This document shows positions 57,565-64,000 of a stretch of DNA of 64,000 bases, piece by piece. Origin of the DNA: an uncultured Flavobacteriaceae bacterium. GTDB taxonomy: Bacteria > Bacteroidota > Bacteroidia > Flavobacteriales > Flavobacteriaceae. The stretch's first letter is position 1. Each line of letters begins with the position of its first letter. The position numbers and the translations under genes were made by a program. The notes under the pieces are model-generated. The model worked only from the letters and a program-made list of their open reading frames with translations, was not told the DNA's origin and ran no database searches. Location: positions 154,454-218,453 of the forward strand of contig CALKOU010000002.1 of the NCBI GenBank assembly GCA_938092005.1, written 5' to 3'.

Positions 57565-58315
57565 TCCAAGAAGTCAAAGTCATTTTTTCGCCATCGAAAA
57601 CAGCGTAAGTGTTGTATTCTAGCCAATCGCCCAAATTGACATAAGTCGCATTTTTAGGCAACTCAATTTCAAGAGGAAGATGCCGGTGACCAAAAATAAA
57701 GTAATCAATGTTTTCGGTCTCTAATTTTTTTCGGCAATAGTGCACCAACCATTCTCCATCGGGGCCGTTGTAAATTTTGTCATCATCACCAGAAAGTAGT
57801 CGGTTTTTTAAGGAAAGGTGTTGGGCAATACGCAATCCAATATCAGGGTGAATCCAGCGGTATAAAAATTGAATAAGACGGTTACTAAACACCTTTTTCA
57901 TGCGCTTGTAACCCTTGTCACCAGGACCTAATCCGTCGCCATGACCAATAAAAAATGTCTTATCGTTAAGCGTAAGCTGTTGGGGGTGATAAAAAACGGG
58001 AATTCCCAATTCATCCTCAAAATACCCCTTCATCCACATGTCGTGGTTCCCCACAAAAAAGTAAATTGGAATGCCACTATCAGCGATTTCGGCAAGTTTA
58101 CCCAGTACACGAACAAATCCTTTGGGGACCACACGTTTGTATTCAATCCAAACATCAAACAAATCACCCATCAAATAAATGGCGGCAGCGTCTTTTTTTA
58201 CGGTATCTAACCAAGCTATAAATTGTTTCTCACGCAGCCTGCTTTTTTCGGCGTTCGGTGCACCGAGATGGTTATCAGAAGCGAAGTAAACGTTTTTCCC
58301 TTTGGGTATGTTCAT
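57557..58315 (-). CDS. UDP-2,3-diacylglucosamine diphosphatase-like metallophosphoesterase
   Basis: This 252-residue calcineurin-like phosphoesterase has the metal ligands SDNHLGAP, MGDLFDVW, GNHDMW, GHGDG and GHRHLP in order, as in LpxH, which makes lipid X in lipid A synthesis. The open frame continues to 58444, but ATG at 58315 (MNIPKGKNVYFASDNH) starts just before the fold and leaves 16 bases to queD. A minus-strand TATTTTTG at 58320-58327 might be a -7 box, but it would be nearly leaderless. Confidence 0.9.
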   Translation of the reverse strand: MNIPKGKNVYFASDNHLGAPNAEKSRLREKQFIAWLDTVKKDAAAIYLMGDLFDVWIEYKRVVPKGFVRVLGKLAEIADSGIPIYFFVGNHDMWMKGYFEDELGIPVFYHPQQLTLNDKTFFIGHGDGLGPGDKGYKRMKKVFSNRLIQFLYRWIHPDIGLRIAQHLSLKNRLLSGDDDKIYNGPDGEWLVHYCRKKLETENIDYFIFGHRHLPLEIELPKNATYVNLGDWLEYNTYAVFDGEKMTLTSWND

Positions 58316-58331
58316 GGTGCAAAAATACAAA

Positions 58332-58781
58332 TTACTGGTCGGCAGCGTACCACTCGGCATAGGAGCTAGCGGTTTCCTGTAAACGTAAGTGGTGTAAGGC
58401 GATTCCTTTGGGAAGTCTGGCGTTAATTTTAGCGGCAAAGTCAATAATCATTTCCTCACTAGTAGGCTGATAATCAACCAATAGAACTTTATGACCGCTA
58501 GCTTCCAAAGTTTTAGCTAATTCAACATGAGGTGTGTTTTGGTTGAATACCGTAGCATGGTCAAAAACATCTACAATTTCACCCTTTACAATCTTTTTTA
58601 AGTCTTTAAAGTCAATAACCATCCCATATTTAACATGCGTGCTGTCCTGTATGGGTGTGCCAATTACCGTCACATCGAGCTTGTAGCTGTGTCCGTGTAC
58701 ATTTTTGCAAAGGCCATCGTACCCATACAGGGCATGACCGGTTTCAAAAGTGAAGCTTTTGGTTATTCGTATGGTACTCAT
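58332..58781 (-). CDS. queD: 6-carboxytetrahydropterin synthase
   Basis: QueD is the second enzyme of queuosine/7-deazaguanine synthesis. The 149-residue protein shows the zinc and catalytic site: His in FETGHALYGYD, Cys in GLCKNVHGHSY with the two His ligands, and Glu in RLQETASS near the end. The open frame to 59042 reads through the upstream gene without similarity, so ATG at 58781 is used. Its start overlaps the stop of the enoyl-CoA hydratase gene by 4 bases. Confidence 0.94.
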   Translation of the reverse strand: MSTIRITKSFTFETGHALYGYDGLCKNVHGHSYKLDVTVIGTPIQDSTHVKYGMVIDFKDLKKIVKGEIVDVFDHATVFNQNTPHVELAKTLEASGHKVLLVDYQPTSEEMIIDFAAKINARLPKGIALHHLRLQETASSYAEWYAADQ

Positions 58782-59551
58782 GCGTTGGATTTTAGTTGTT
58801 GCAAGGTGTGTTGTGTTTCGGGCAATAACAATAGGTGCCCAGAAATTTCTGCGTTTTTGGGGAGCAGTTCCGTCCAGTGATCGGTATTTGCCCACAAGGT
58901 GTTTTTTAATGCTGCTACAGCTTCTGGCGCATAGGTGGCTAGCTGTTGTGCCAATGCTACGGCAGCAGTAGTAGCCGTTTCTGTATCTGCATAAACCTCT
59001 GAAAAGAGTCCATGTTGTAGTGCCCATTGGGCGTTTTTCCATTGCTTGGGTTGCAGTGCCAGTGCACCAAGGGCAGCTTCGCCAATTTTTCGTGCAACGG
59101 CAGGCGCAATAACAAAAGGGCCTATGCCAATAGCTAATTCTGATAGTCGTACATCGGCGTTTTCTGTGGCAATAGCATAATCACAAGCCGCCACAATACC
59201 TACGCCACCACCAATGGCCTTGCCATGAATCCGTCCAACAATAGGCTTGGAACACGTCCGAATGGCGTTAATAAGGTTTGCAAATCCCATGAAAAACGTT
59301 TTTCCCTGCTCGGGAGTTTTTACGGCAAGAAGCTCATCAAAAGAGGCGCCTGCACAAAAGGCTTTTGAAGGATCGCTTTGTAGCAAAATAACTCGAACAG
59401 AAGCATCTTTATCACAAGTGTTGATTGCGGTTGTAAGCGCAGTTAGCTGCGCTTGTGGAAAACAATTGTGTTTGGGGTGCGCAAACGTAATGGTTGCCAC
59501 AGCGCGCTCATTATGAACGTGTACGCCTTCCGATATCTTTTGATTCCCCAT
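58778..59551 (-). CDS. Enoyl-CoA hydratase/isomerase family protein
   Basis: This 257-residue crotonase-fold protein has the oxyanion-hole strands AFCAGASFDEL (about 63-73) and IHGKAIGGGVGIVAACDYAI (about 106-125), and an acidic SELAIGIGPF near 136. The exact acyl-CoA substrate cannot be told. ATG at 59551 (MGNQKISEG) avoids a longer form that would reach into the divergent promoter. It is first in a run that continues with queD and the LpxH-like gene. Confidence 0.9.
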   Translation of the reverse strand: MGNQKISEGVHVHNERAVATITFAHPKHNCFPQAQLTALTTAINTCDKDASVRVILLQSDPSKAFCAGASFDELLAVKTPEQGKTFFMGFANLINAIRTCSKPIVGRIHGKAIGGGVGIVAACDYAIATENADVRLSELAIGIGPFVIAPAVARKIGEAALGALALQPKQWKNAQWALQHGLFSEVYADTETATTAAVALAQQLATYAPEAVAALKNTLWANTDHWTELLPKNAEISGHLLLLPETQHTLQQLKSNA

Positions 59552-59574
59552 ATCTTTGTTGTTATGCAACAAGG

Positions 59575-59582
59575 CAAAAATA
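59575..59582 (-). promoter_or_regulatory. -7 box upstream of the enoyl-CoA hydratase gene
   Basis: On the minus strand TATTTTTG matches TAnnTTTG 23 bases before the ATG at 59551. No TTTG box is seen at the normal distance. Confidence 0.4.
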
Positions 59583-59604
59583 CGGAATAAACGATTCATA
59601 GGTT

Positions 59605-60381
59605 ATGAAACCGATTAAAGGAATATTGTTTGATTTAGATGGCGTGTTTTACGTAGGGAAGCAATTGCTTCCTGGAGGAAACGAAACCCTTGCATGGTTG
59701 CGTGAACAAGGGATTAGGTACCAGTTTTTGACCAATAACACCACTAGCTCACGAAATGCACTTGTCGCAAAACTCCAGGGCTTAGGGCTCGACATTCATG
59801 AAAATGAACTGCTAAGTGCTAATTATGCTGGGGTGCTAAAGCTTCAAAAAATGGGTTTGCAACGCTGCCGATTGATCCTCGCAGAAGCCGCACAGGCAGA
59901 TTATCCTCCGTCAACAAATGATGATCCGCAAGCCATTGTGGTGGGTGATATTGGTAATGCTTGGGACTATGATTTGCTAAACGAACTTATGACGCAACTG
60001 CTTGACGGTGCCGAACTCATTGCCCTCCACAAAGGACGTTATTTTCAAACCGAAGCAGGACTGCAATTGGACAGTGGTGCATTTGTAGCGGCGCTGGAAC
60101 ACGCAACCAGCAAAAAGGCACATGTAGTAGGGAAACCCACAGCAGCTTTTTTTGAGATGGGAAGCACACTCTTAAACATAGCAACGGATGAGTTGCTGAT
60201 GGTAGGCGATGATTTGGTTAACGACATTAAAGGTGCCCAAGCCGTTGGCTGTCATGCAGTACTGGTACAAACAGGAAAGTACCGTAAAAACTTGGTTGAT
60301 AAAAGTGCAATTGTCCCAGACGGGATAATTCCTTCAGTGGCAGCGTTACCTAAGTATTTAACAACGTTGACCCCAACTTAG
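59605..60381 (+). CDS. HAD-IIA family sugar/lysine-phosphatase-like hydrolase
   Basis: This is a 258-residue HAD hydrolase with the type IIA cap. Motif I is ILFDLDGVFYVG (about 7-18), motif II TNNTTSS, motif III Lys in VVGKPTAAFF (about 174-183) and motif IV MVGDDLVNDIKGAQAVG (about 199-215). The TIGR01458/LHPP-like group is the closest by pattern. It diverges from the enoyl-CoA hydratase gene with 53 bases between. Confidence 0.9.
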   Translation: MKPIKGILFDLDGVFYVGKQLLPGGNETLAWLREQGIRYQFLTNNTTSSRNALVAKLQGLGLDIHENELLSANYAGVLKLQKMGLQRCRLILAEAAQADYPPSTNDDPQAIVVGDIGNAWDYDLLNELMTQLLDGAELIALHKGRYFQTEAGLQLDSGAFVAALEHATSKKAHVVGKPTAAFFEMGSTLLNIATDELLMVGDDLVNDIKGAQAVGCHAVLVQTGKYRKNLVDKSAIVPDGIIPSVAALPKYLTTLTPT

Positions 60382-60406
60382 AACAAAAAATGATTTATTT
60401 TTGTCT

Positions 60407-60519
60407 TGGCGTGTAATACACACAGAAACATACGCTACGCAAGTAGTGGCTCGAGAAAGAGAAAAATACTTGAAAACAGCGGCTGGACGCCGTTGGCGAA
60501 AAAAACATTTGGGGATGTA
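60407..60519 (+). pseudogene. Duplicated GIY-YIG 3' end plus first 9 bases of tRNA-Ala
   Basis: This 113-bp block is 108/113 identical to 60745-60857, that is, to the 3' half of the GIY-YIG gene plus the first nine bases of the tRNA. The 5' half of the gene, with the GIY and YIG strands, is missing. The frame then runs on through unrelated DNA (60520 onward) because the TAG formed by the tRNA is broken. It is a remnant, not a working gene. TATTTTTG at 60396-60403 just before it looks like a stranded -7 box. Confidence 0.85.
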
Positions 60520-60590
60520 CCAGCCCGACAGGTCATTCTGGCGGGGCTCAGTTGGCTACCCGCCCGAACGTAGCGTTCGGTACGGGCGGG
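60520..60590. repeat. GC-rich palindromes splitting a tRNA fragment
   Basis: Between two pieces of a tRNA-Ala 5' end (60511-60519 and 60546-60558) lie 26 bases, CCAGCCCGACAGG... ending GGCGGG. A second GC-rich hairpin follows at 60559-60590: CCGAACG-TAG-CGTTCGG inside CCCGCC and GGGCGGG arms. GGCGGG (60540-60545) can also pair with CCCGCC (60559-60564) around the tRNA D-arm piece. The GC-rich sequence contrasts with the AT-rich surroundings and looks like an inserted palindromic repeat. Confidence 0.75.
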
Positions 60591-60615
60591 GAGTGCTCAT
60601 TGAAATAGTGATAAA

Positions 60616-60858
60616 ATGTATTTTGTTTATATCTTGTACAGCGAAAAAGGTGCTTGCTATTATGTTGGCATGTCAAAGAATGTATCACAACGCCTCAAAA
60701 CACATAATAAAGGTCAGGTACGCTCAACAAAACCGTATGTGCCCTGGCGTGTAATACACACAGAAACATACGCTACGCAAGCAACAGCTCGAGAAAGAGA
60801 AAAATACTTGAAATCAGCGGCTGGACGCCGTTGGCGAAAAAAACATTTGGGGATGTAG
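60616..60858 (+). CDS. GIY-YIG nuclease-superfamily protein overlapping tRNA-Ala
   Basis: This 80-residue UPF0213/YhbQ-like protein has YFVYILYSEKGACYYVGMS (2-20; GIY-YIG strands as YVYI and YYVG), RLKTHNKG, and the C-terminal KYLKSAAGRRWRKKHLGM. The GIY-YIG Arg and Glu are within AREREKYLK. The stop TAG is at 60856-60858, inside the tRNA gene, so the last codons are shared with the tRNA acceptor stem. Overlap of such genes with tRNA genes recurs in Flavobacteriaceae as far as I know. Confidence 0.85.
   Translation: MYFVYILYSEKGACYYVGMSKNVSQRLKTHNKGQVRSTKPYVPWRVIHTETYATQATAREREKYLKSAAGRRWRKKHLGM
60745..60857 (+). repeat. 113-bp repeat, intact copy
   Basis: This is the parent copy of 60407-60519, lying 338 bases downstream with five mismatches. 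Four of the mismatches fall in a run of seven bases (60782-60788 region), and two of the affected codons change the protein (Val-Val against Ala-Thr). Confidence 0.85.
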
Positions 60859-60922
60859 CTCAGTTGGCTAGAGCGCTTGACTGGCAGTCAAGAGGTCGAG
60901 GGTTCGAATCCCTTCTTCTCCA
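60849..60922 (+). tRNA. tRNA-Ala(GGC)
   Basis: A complete cloverleaf of 74 bases: acceptor GGGGATG with CTTCTCC, D-stem GCTC/GAGC, anticodon stem CTTGA/TCAAG with loop CTGGCAG (anticodon GGC at 60883-60885), variable AGGTC, T-stem GAGGG/CCCTT with TTCGAAT loop, and discriminator A. The G3-T70 wobble pair is the alanine identity mark. Acceptor position 6-67 is a T-T mismatch. No CCA is encoded. The first ten bases overlap the end of the GIY-YIG gene. Confidence 0.92.
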
Positions 60923-60950
60923 CTTTAGAGCACAGCAAAGCTGTGGATAA

Positions 60951-60996
60951 AAGCATAAAAAGCCTTACAAATACATTTGTAAGGCTTTTTATGCTT
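60951..60996 (+). terminator. Strong 22-bp stem terminator after tRNA-Ala
   Basis: AAGCATAAAAAGCCTTACAA... and its exact reverse complement form a perfect 22-bp stem with a two-base loop, including a T run on the 3' arm. A small CACAGC-AAA-GCTGTG hairpin (60931-60945) precedes it. It would stop transcription from either side. Confidence 0.8.
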
Positions 60997-61066
60997 TAGA
61001 TGCCTGGACTGAAAGGACAGTTTGCTGTATTTCCTAAAAGGGATTCATGGGAACAAACGATGATTT

Positions 61067-61080
61067 ATCCCTTCTTCTCC
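61067..61080. repeat. Duplicated tRNA-Ala 3' end (possible att scar)
   Basis: ATCCCTTCTTCTCC repeats the last 14 paired bases of the tRNA gene (60908-60921) 159 bases downstream. tRNA-integrating elements leave exactly such a copy of the tRNA 3' end. An integrase tail lies 30 bases further on. Confidence 0.6.
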
Positions 61081-61109
61081 TTAGTCGAGCCTAGACCAAA
61101 TAAATTTAA

Positions 61110-61247
61110 ATTTTAAGCTCCTTAGGGCGAACAGCATCAAAAACGACCCTTCAAAAGGCTATGGGACATTCAAGTTTAAATGTAAGTTTAACCTATCTAA
61201 GAGGTTTAGAAGTAGCAAAAAAAAGAAAAGGATATGTCTATGAATTA
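61110..61247 (+). pseudogene. C-terminal remnant of a tyrosine recombinase
   Basis: The open frame reads TTLQKAMGHSSLNVSLTYLR and GLEVA. This matches the end of a tyrosine recombinase: the L/MGHSS box with its His and the catalytic Tyr in SLTYLRGLE. In-frame stops at 61101 and 61107 cut off everything upstream, so at most 40 residues remain. The rest of 60923-61247 holds the terminator and the duplicated tRNA end and no gene. Confidence 0.65.
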
Positions 61248-61790
61248 TTAATTATTCATAGTTTCAAAGCTGCCTGCCATCCAATAATCTCCTACATTAA
61301 TAATCATATTCAGACCTCCTCCACCTTGGAAGATACCTGTTATCGATTGACCAGACCAGGCTTGATTTCCAGCACGGTCTTGTATCACAAGGTTGTTAGA
61401 CTTTAAAGTAGTGGGGCGAGCAGAGTTCGCATTACGCATAACATAAATATAGATCGCATCCCCAAAACAACAGTTTTCCGGGTTGTCTGGCAAAACAAGT
61501 GTTGTGTTATCTGCATTTAGAAAGACAAATGAATTTGGTGTTAAGTTTATAGTGGTATTGTCATTCCAAACTTGATAATTATCCCAGCCATTGAAATTTA
61601 TTAATCCTTGGCTTGCTACAATGGCATCTGCATATGATTTAGTTGCAGCATCTTGAGCCTCTGTAGGATCTGCCACATTTTTAATCTGATTGCTTTCGGC
61701 ACTGACAGTTCCGCTTAGCTTGATGTCCTTAGCATTAAGTAATGGAACTACAAATAGAGAAGTGAGTATTGTTAGCAGTAAATGCTTCAT
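61248..61790 (-). CDS. Exported protein with phage-tail-like NVADP motif
   Basis: This 180-residue exported protein has signal peptide MKHLLLTILTSLFVVPLLNA. Soon after comes IKNVADPTEAQDAATKSYAD (about 36-55), a motif typical of tail-fibre-like and Bacteroidota surface proteins where it precedes a trimeric or coiled segment. The remainder (LTPNSFVFLNADNTTLVLPD ... GGGGLNMIINVGDYW) looks beta-rich with a pair of adjacent Cys (NCCFGD). No sorting domain. Its start overlaps the stop of the preceding gene by 4 bases. Confidence 0.78.
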   Translation of the reverse strand: MKHLLLTILTSLFVVPLLNAKDIKLSGTVSAESNQIKNVADPTEAQDAATKSYADAIVASQGLINFNGWDNYQVWNDNTTINLTPNSFVFLNADNTTLVLPDNPENCCFGDAIYIYVMRNANSARPTTLKSNNLVIQDRAGNQAWSGQSITGIFQGGGGLNMIINVGDYWMAGSFETMNN

Positions 61791-62086
61791 TGTTTGATGA
61801 ATTTAAATGATTGTGTATTGTGGTTCTCGGTAGTAACTTGAAGGACAAACGAGCCGTTATTTAAGCAACCTAAATGCATTTGATCTTGGTTTGTTTCCAT
61901 TACTTTTCTGCCCATAAGGTCAAAAAGTTCCGCTTTTAAAATATTGTCTGCTTGTATAAATACCCTGTCAGCTGTAGGGTTGGGATAAACAAAGATGCTG
62001 TTTGCAGCAGGATTTATGTCTTCAATGGTTAGTCTAGCCCCTGCCGCACTTGCCGTTAGGCGCTGACATATAAGAAAGGACCGCAC
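61787..62086 (-). pseudogene. Truncated type IX sorting-domain gene
   Basis: The frame encodes little more than a type IX sorting domain: SIFVYPNPTADRVFIQADNI, then a beta-rich stretch, ending NTQSFKFIKQ. The start is a GTG with no signal peptide; an in-frame TAG lies 13 bases before it. A sorting domain without a signal peptide cannot be exported, so this is most likely the surviving 3' end of a larger secreted protein. Its stop overlaps the ATG of the next gene (ATGA), the same junction as at 63959-63962. Confidence 0.7.
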
Positions 62087-62183
62087 AATGGAGACCCTCT
62101 AAAATTAAAAATTTTATCACAATTAAGCATATTTAATTTGTTGTTGACAAATAGGTTATTAGGTATCATTAATAAAATGGCAA

Positions 62184-63962
62184 CTACGGTTTTTCTCTTC
62201 CAAAAACACTAAATGCTCTTCCGTATTTTGTGTATGCCGAATCTGTTCCATCTAATGAATTATAAGGTCCAGTGCCTGAAAAAAACACATTGCCACTGAC
62301 AGCATAAAAATAAACCCGATATTCAACATCTCCAGAAAGTACAGTCTGCGTATTAGAGAGATCAACCGACGTAAGGTTATAACTAGATCCTCCCGGAGTA
62401 AAATCTCCAAGTGAAGAGCTAAAATTGTCAACACTCCATCTTAATTGTAATCTAATACCATTAGTGGTTGGTGCTGCCCCATGTATTACAAAACGATCAA
62501 AATCTACTCTTGATGATAATGATAAATTGTATGATAAGAACGGACTTGAGTTAATATCAACTTCTGGTGAATTGCTAGTTGTTGTCCATACATTTCTATT
62601 GTCTGCATATGGATTTAACCCTGAATAGTTTTGTGATGCAGCTGTTAAATAATCAACATGAATATTTGCATTTTGAGGATACTGAGTAGTACTTGTGTTA
62701 ACTCCAAACCATGAAGCCATTTCTTCTCCTATTAGTCCTTCATCCACTTGACCATCACAGTCATTGTCTACACCATCAGAAACTTCTTCAGCTCCTGGAT
62801 ATATGGATGCATCAGTGTCATCACAGTCTCCACTAATAGATACATAGCCATCAGGTTGTGAACAAGATTGCAAAGTAATTGAACCTCCATATCCATCACT
62901 ATCTGTATCGGCATACCAAGTGTTTCCTACTCCTTCATCCACTTCACCATCACAATCATTATCAATTCCATCACAAAGCTCTGTGGCTTCTGGGTTGATT
63001 AAAGCATTCGTGTCATCACAATCGCCATTATTTTCGTTATAACCGTCGCCGTCATTATCAATTTGATTGCCGAGTTCGTTTCTTAAGTCATTAATTAATT
63101 CATTAACCTGGGATTGGGTAAAAGAATAGTTGTCTACATAATTTTTTGTGGCTGCATCTTGAGCATAAACAGGGTCAGCTACATTTTTTATTGAATTATT
63201 TTCAACACTAACATCGCCACTCAATAATATATCTGCTGGAAGTGTTGGTCCATTTCCGGCTACAAATGTTGGGGATGAACTACTTCCATTCACGTTGATT
63301 GTGTTAGAATAATCACTTTCGTCAGTGAATGCAGCATCTTCATTTTTAATGTTCATCAATAAAATGGTTTCATTAGTTTTTTCCCATCTTAATTGCGGGG
63401 TAAAATCCGCTGAATACAAAGCAGTCCCAACAACATATCTCATTCCACCAATGTATCCATCTAGATAGCTGGTGTTCCAAAAGATTGCACCAATATTAAT
63501 AGTATCGGCATTTATCATCCAAACTCCTTTGACAGAACCATCTTCTTGAGCACATTCAGTAGTCCCTAAAAGTGTTCCATCGAGGTATAGGCTAACAACA
63601 CTTCCGGATCTAACATAAGCGATATGATACCATGTGTTTGTTTCAATTGTACTTGTATTTCCAAACGTTCTATCACCACTACAAACGCCGTTTGAGTTTA
63701 AACGCATCCCTATTCTGTCATCTAACAATGCTGCATAGTCGTGTTGTTGCCCGCCAAAAAAGGGAGCTAACCTCTGTCCATTAAACCTCTTGGAAGTGAA
63801 TTTAACCCATACCTCATAGGTAAAATCGGCAGTTGCATTAAATCTGTCATCCGCATTTAAAATGGTAAGGTACTGTTGATCTGATGCATCAAAAAGAATA
63901 CTGTTTTGAGCATAGGTTAAAGATGTAATTGAGACTAAAAAAATTATAAAAATATTTTTCAT
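62184..63962 (-). CDS. Exported LamG / MopE-repeat protein with NVADP motif
   Basis: This 592-residue exported protein has signal peptide MKNIFIIFLVSITSLTYAQ. Residues ~20-225 form a LamG/concanavalin-like lectin domain (FTYEVWVKFTSKRF, NTWYHIAYVRSGSVVSLYLD, YLDGYIGGMRYV). At about 257-275 lies NVADPVYAQDAATKNYVD. Residues ~300-407 hold acidic Cys-paired repeats, GDCDDTNALINPEATELCDG and DNDCDGEVDEG, which recur twice and match the MopE-like metal-binding motif. The final ~180 residues are beta-rich and lack a sorting domain. Start overlaps the preceding stop by 4 bases. Confidence 0.83.
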   Translation of the reverse strand: MKNIFIIFLVSITSLTYAQNSILFDASDQQYLTILNADDRFNATADFTYEVWVKFTSKRFNGQRLAPFFGGQQHDYAALLDDRIGMRLNSNGVCSGDRTFGNTSTIETNTWYHIAYVRSGSVVSLYLDGTLLGTTECAQEDGSVKGVWMINADTINIGAIFWNTSYLDGYIGGMRYVVGTALYSADFTPQLRWEKTNETILLMNIKNEDAAFTDESDYSNTINVNGSSSSPTFVAGNGPTLPADILLSGDVSVENNSIKNVADPVYAQDAATKNYVDNYSFTQSQVNELINDLRNELGNQIDNDGDGYNENNGDCDDTNALINPEATELCDGIDNDCDGEVDEGVGNTWYADTDSDGYGGSITLQSCSQPDGYVSISGDCDDTDASIYPGAEEVSDGVDNDCDGQVDEGLIGEEMASWFGVNTSTTQYPQNANIHVDYLTAASQNYSGLNPYADNRNVWTTTSNSPEVDINSSPFLSYNLSLSSRVDFDRFVIHGAAPTTNGIRLQLRWSVDNFSSSLGDFTPGGSSYNLTSVDLSNTQTVLSGDVEYRVYFYAVSGNVFFSGTGPYNSLDGTDSAYTKYGRAFSVFGREKP

Positions 63963-64000
63963 TGCTTGATGATTTTAAATGACTGTGTGCTGTTTGTTTC
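63959..64000 (-). CDS. 3' end of a type IX-secreted protein gene (partial)
   Basis: The last 13 codons of a gene that runs off the window read ETNSTQSFKIIKQ, the basic end of a type IX sorting domain closely like that at 61787. Its TGA overlaps the ATG of the LamG/MopE gene. Only the tail can be seen. Confidence 0.7.
   Translation of the reverse strand, partial: ETNSTQSFKIIKQ

Noticed and set aside
58316..58444. Long N-terminal extension of the LpxH-like gene
   Set aside because: It overlaps the 3' end of queD and the metallophosphoesterase fold begins after ATG at 58315.
58782..59042. Long N-terminal extension of queD
   Set aside because: The extension is antisense-free but lies in another frame of the enoyl-CoA hydratase gene and has no similarity; QueD proteins start near MSTIRITKSF.
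60401..60754. A 117-codon frame over the duplicated GIY-YIG remnant
   Set aside because: Only the first third resembles GIY-YIG C-termini; the rest reads through palindromes and the out-of-frame start of the intact gene.

Overview
This window is chromosomal DNA from a marine-type member of the Flavobacteriaceae (phylum Bacteroidota). Several independent features support this. There are at least four C-terminal type IX secretion sorting domains (YPNPT...). Families typical of Bacteroidota are present (DUF4270, DUF3078, DUF2480, the Suf operon with an extra lipoprotein, type B succinate dehydrogenase). Promoters follow the Bacteroidota TTTG / TAnnTTTG pattern. The gene order rplM-rpsI-rpsB-tsf ... 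pyrH-frr ... asnS-rpoN ... panC-panD ... radA is, to my knowledge, common in this family. No plasmid, phage structural genes or CRISPR array were seen.

Layout. Bases 1-2885 hold a secreted type IX cargo protein that looks inserted in front of the rplM promoter; a 27-bp direct repeat flanks it. Bases 3015-14009 are core information-processing genes (L13, S9, S2, EF-Ts, UMP kinase, ribosome recycling factor, an RND-type exporter, AsnRS, sigma-54). Bases 14004-22067 hold a DUF4270 lipoprotein, a glycogen-synthase-like protein, panC/panD, a flippase-like membrane protein, radA, an aldo/keto reductase and exonuclease III. Bases 22135-36645 are housekeeping and envelope genes: GlyRS, ComF, an Ig-like lipoprotein, omega-amidase, the sdhCAB operon, an interrupted BNR/sortilin-like gene, aminopeptidase P and ThiL. 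Bases 36756-43708 are accessory: a HigBA-type toxin-antitoxin pair and a 2051-residue secreted protein built of 14 repeats. Bases 43854-52384 are the complete suf iron-sulfur operon and its companion genes. Bases 52458-56166 form a compact five-gene operon ending in a Rieske-ThDP fusion enzyme. Bases 56350-60381 are HflX, an LpxH-like hydrolase, QueD, an enoyl-CoA hydratase and a HAD phosphatase. Bases 60407-64000 are a recombination-scarred accessory region: a duplicated GIY-YIG/tRNA fragment, tRNA-Ala(GGC), a duplicated tRNA 3' end, an integrase remnant, and alternating type IX-secreted and tail-fibre-like genes that run off the window.

How genes work together. The suf block encodes the scaffold (SufBCD), the sulfur donors (SufS/SufE), a carrier (SufA) and a SufT-like factor; it would supply clusters to SdhB and to the Rieske enzyme in the same window. 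panC and panD supply two consecutive inputs to coenzyme A synthesis. The best candidate for an undescribed system is the five-gene operon at 52458-56166: flavodoxin-like reductase, zinc-ribbon protein, DUF1622 membrane protein, a second small membrane protein, and a Rieske domain fused to a pyruvate-oxidase-like ThDP enzyme. Its neighbouring genes overlap or touch by a few bases at every junction. The second most interesting area is the tRNA-Ala scar and the paired secreted genes beyond it.
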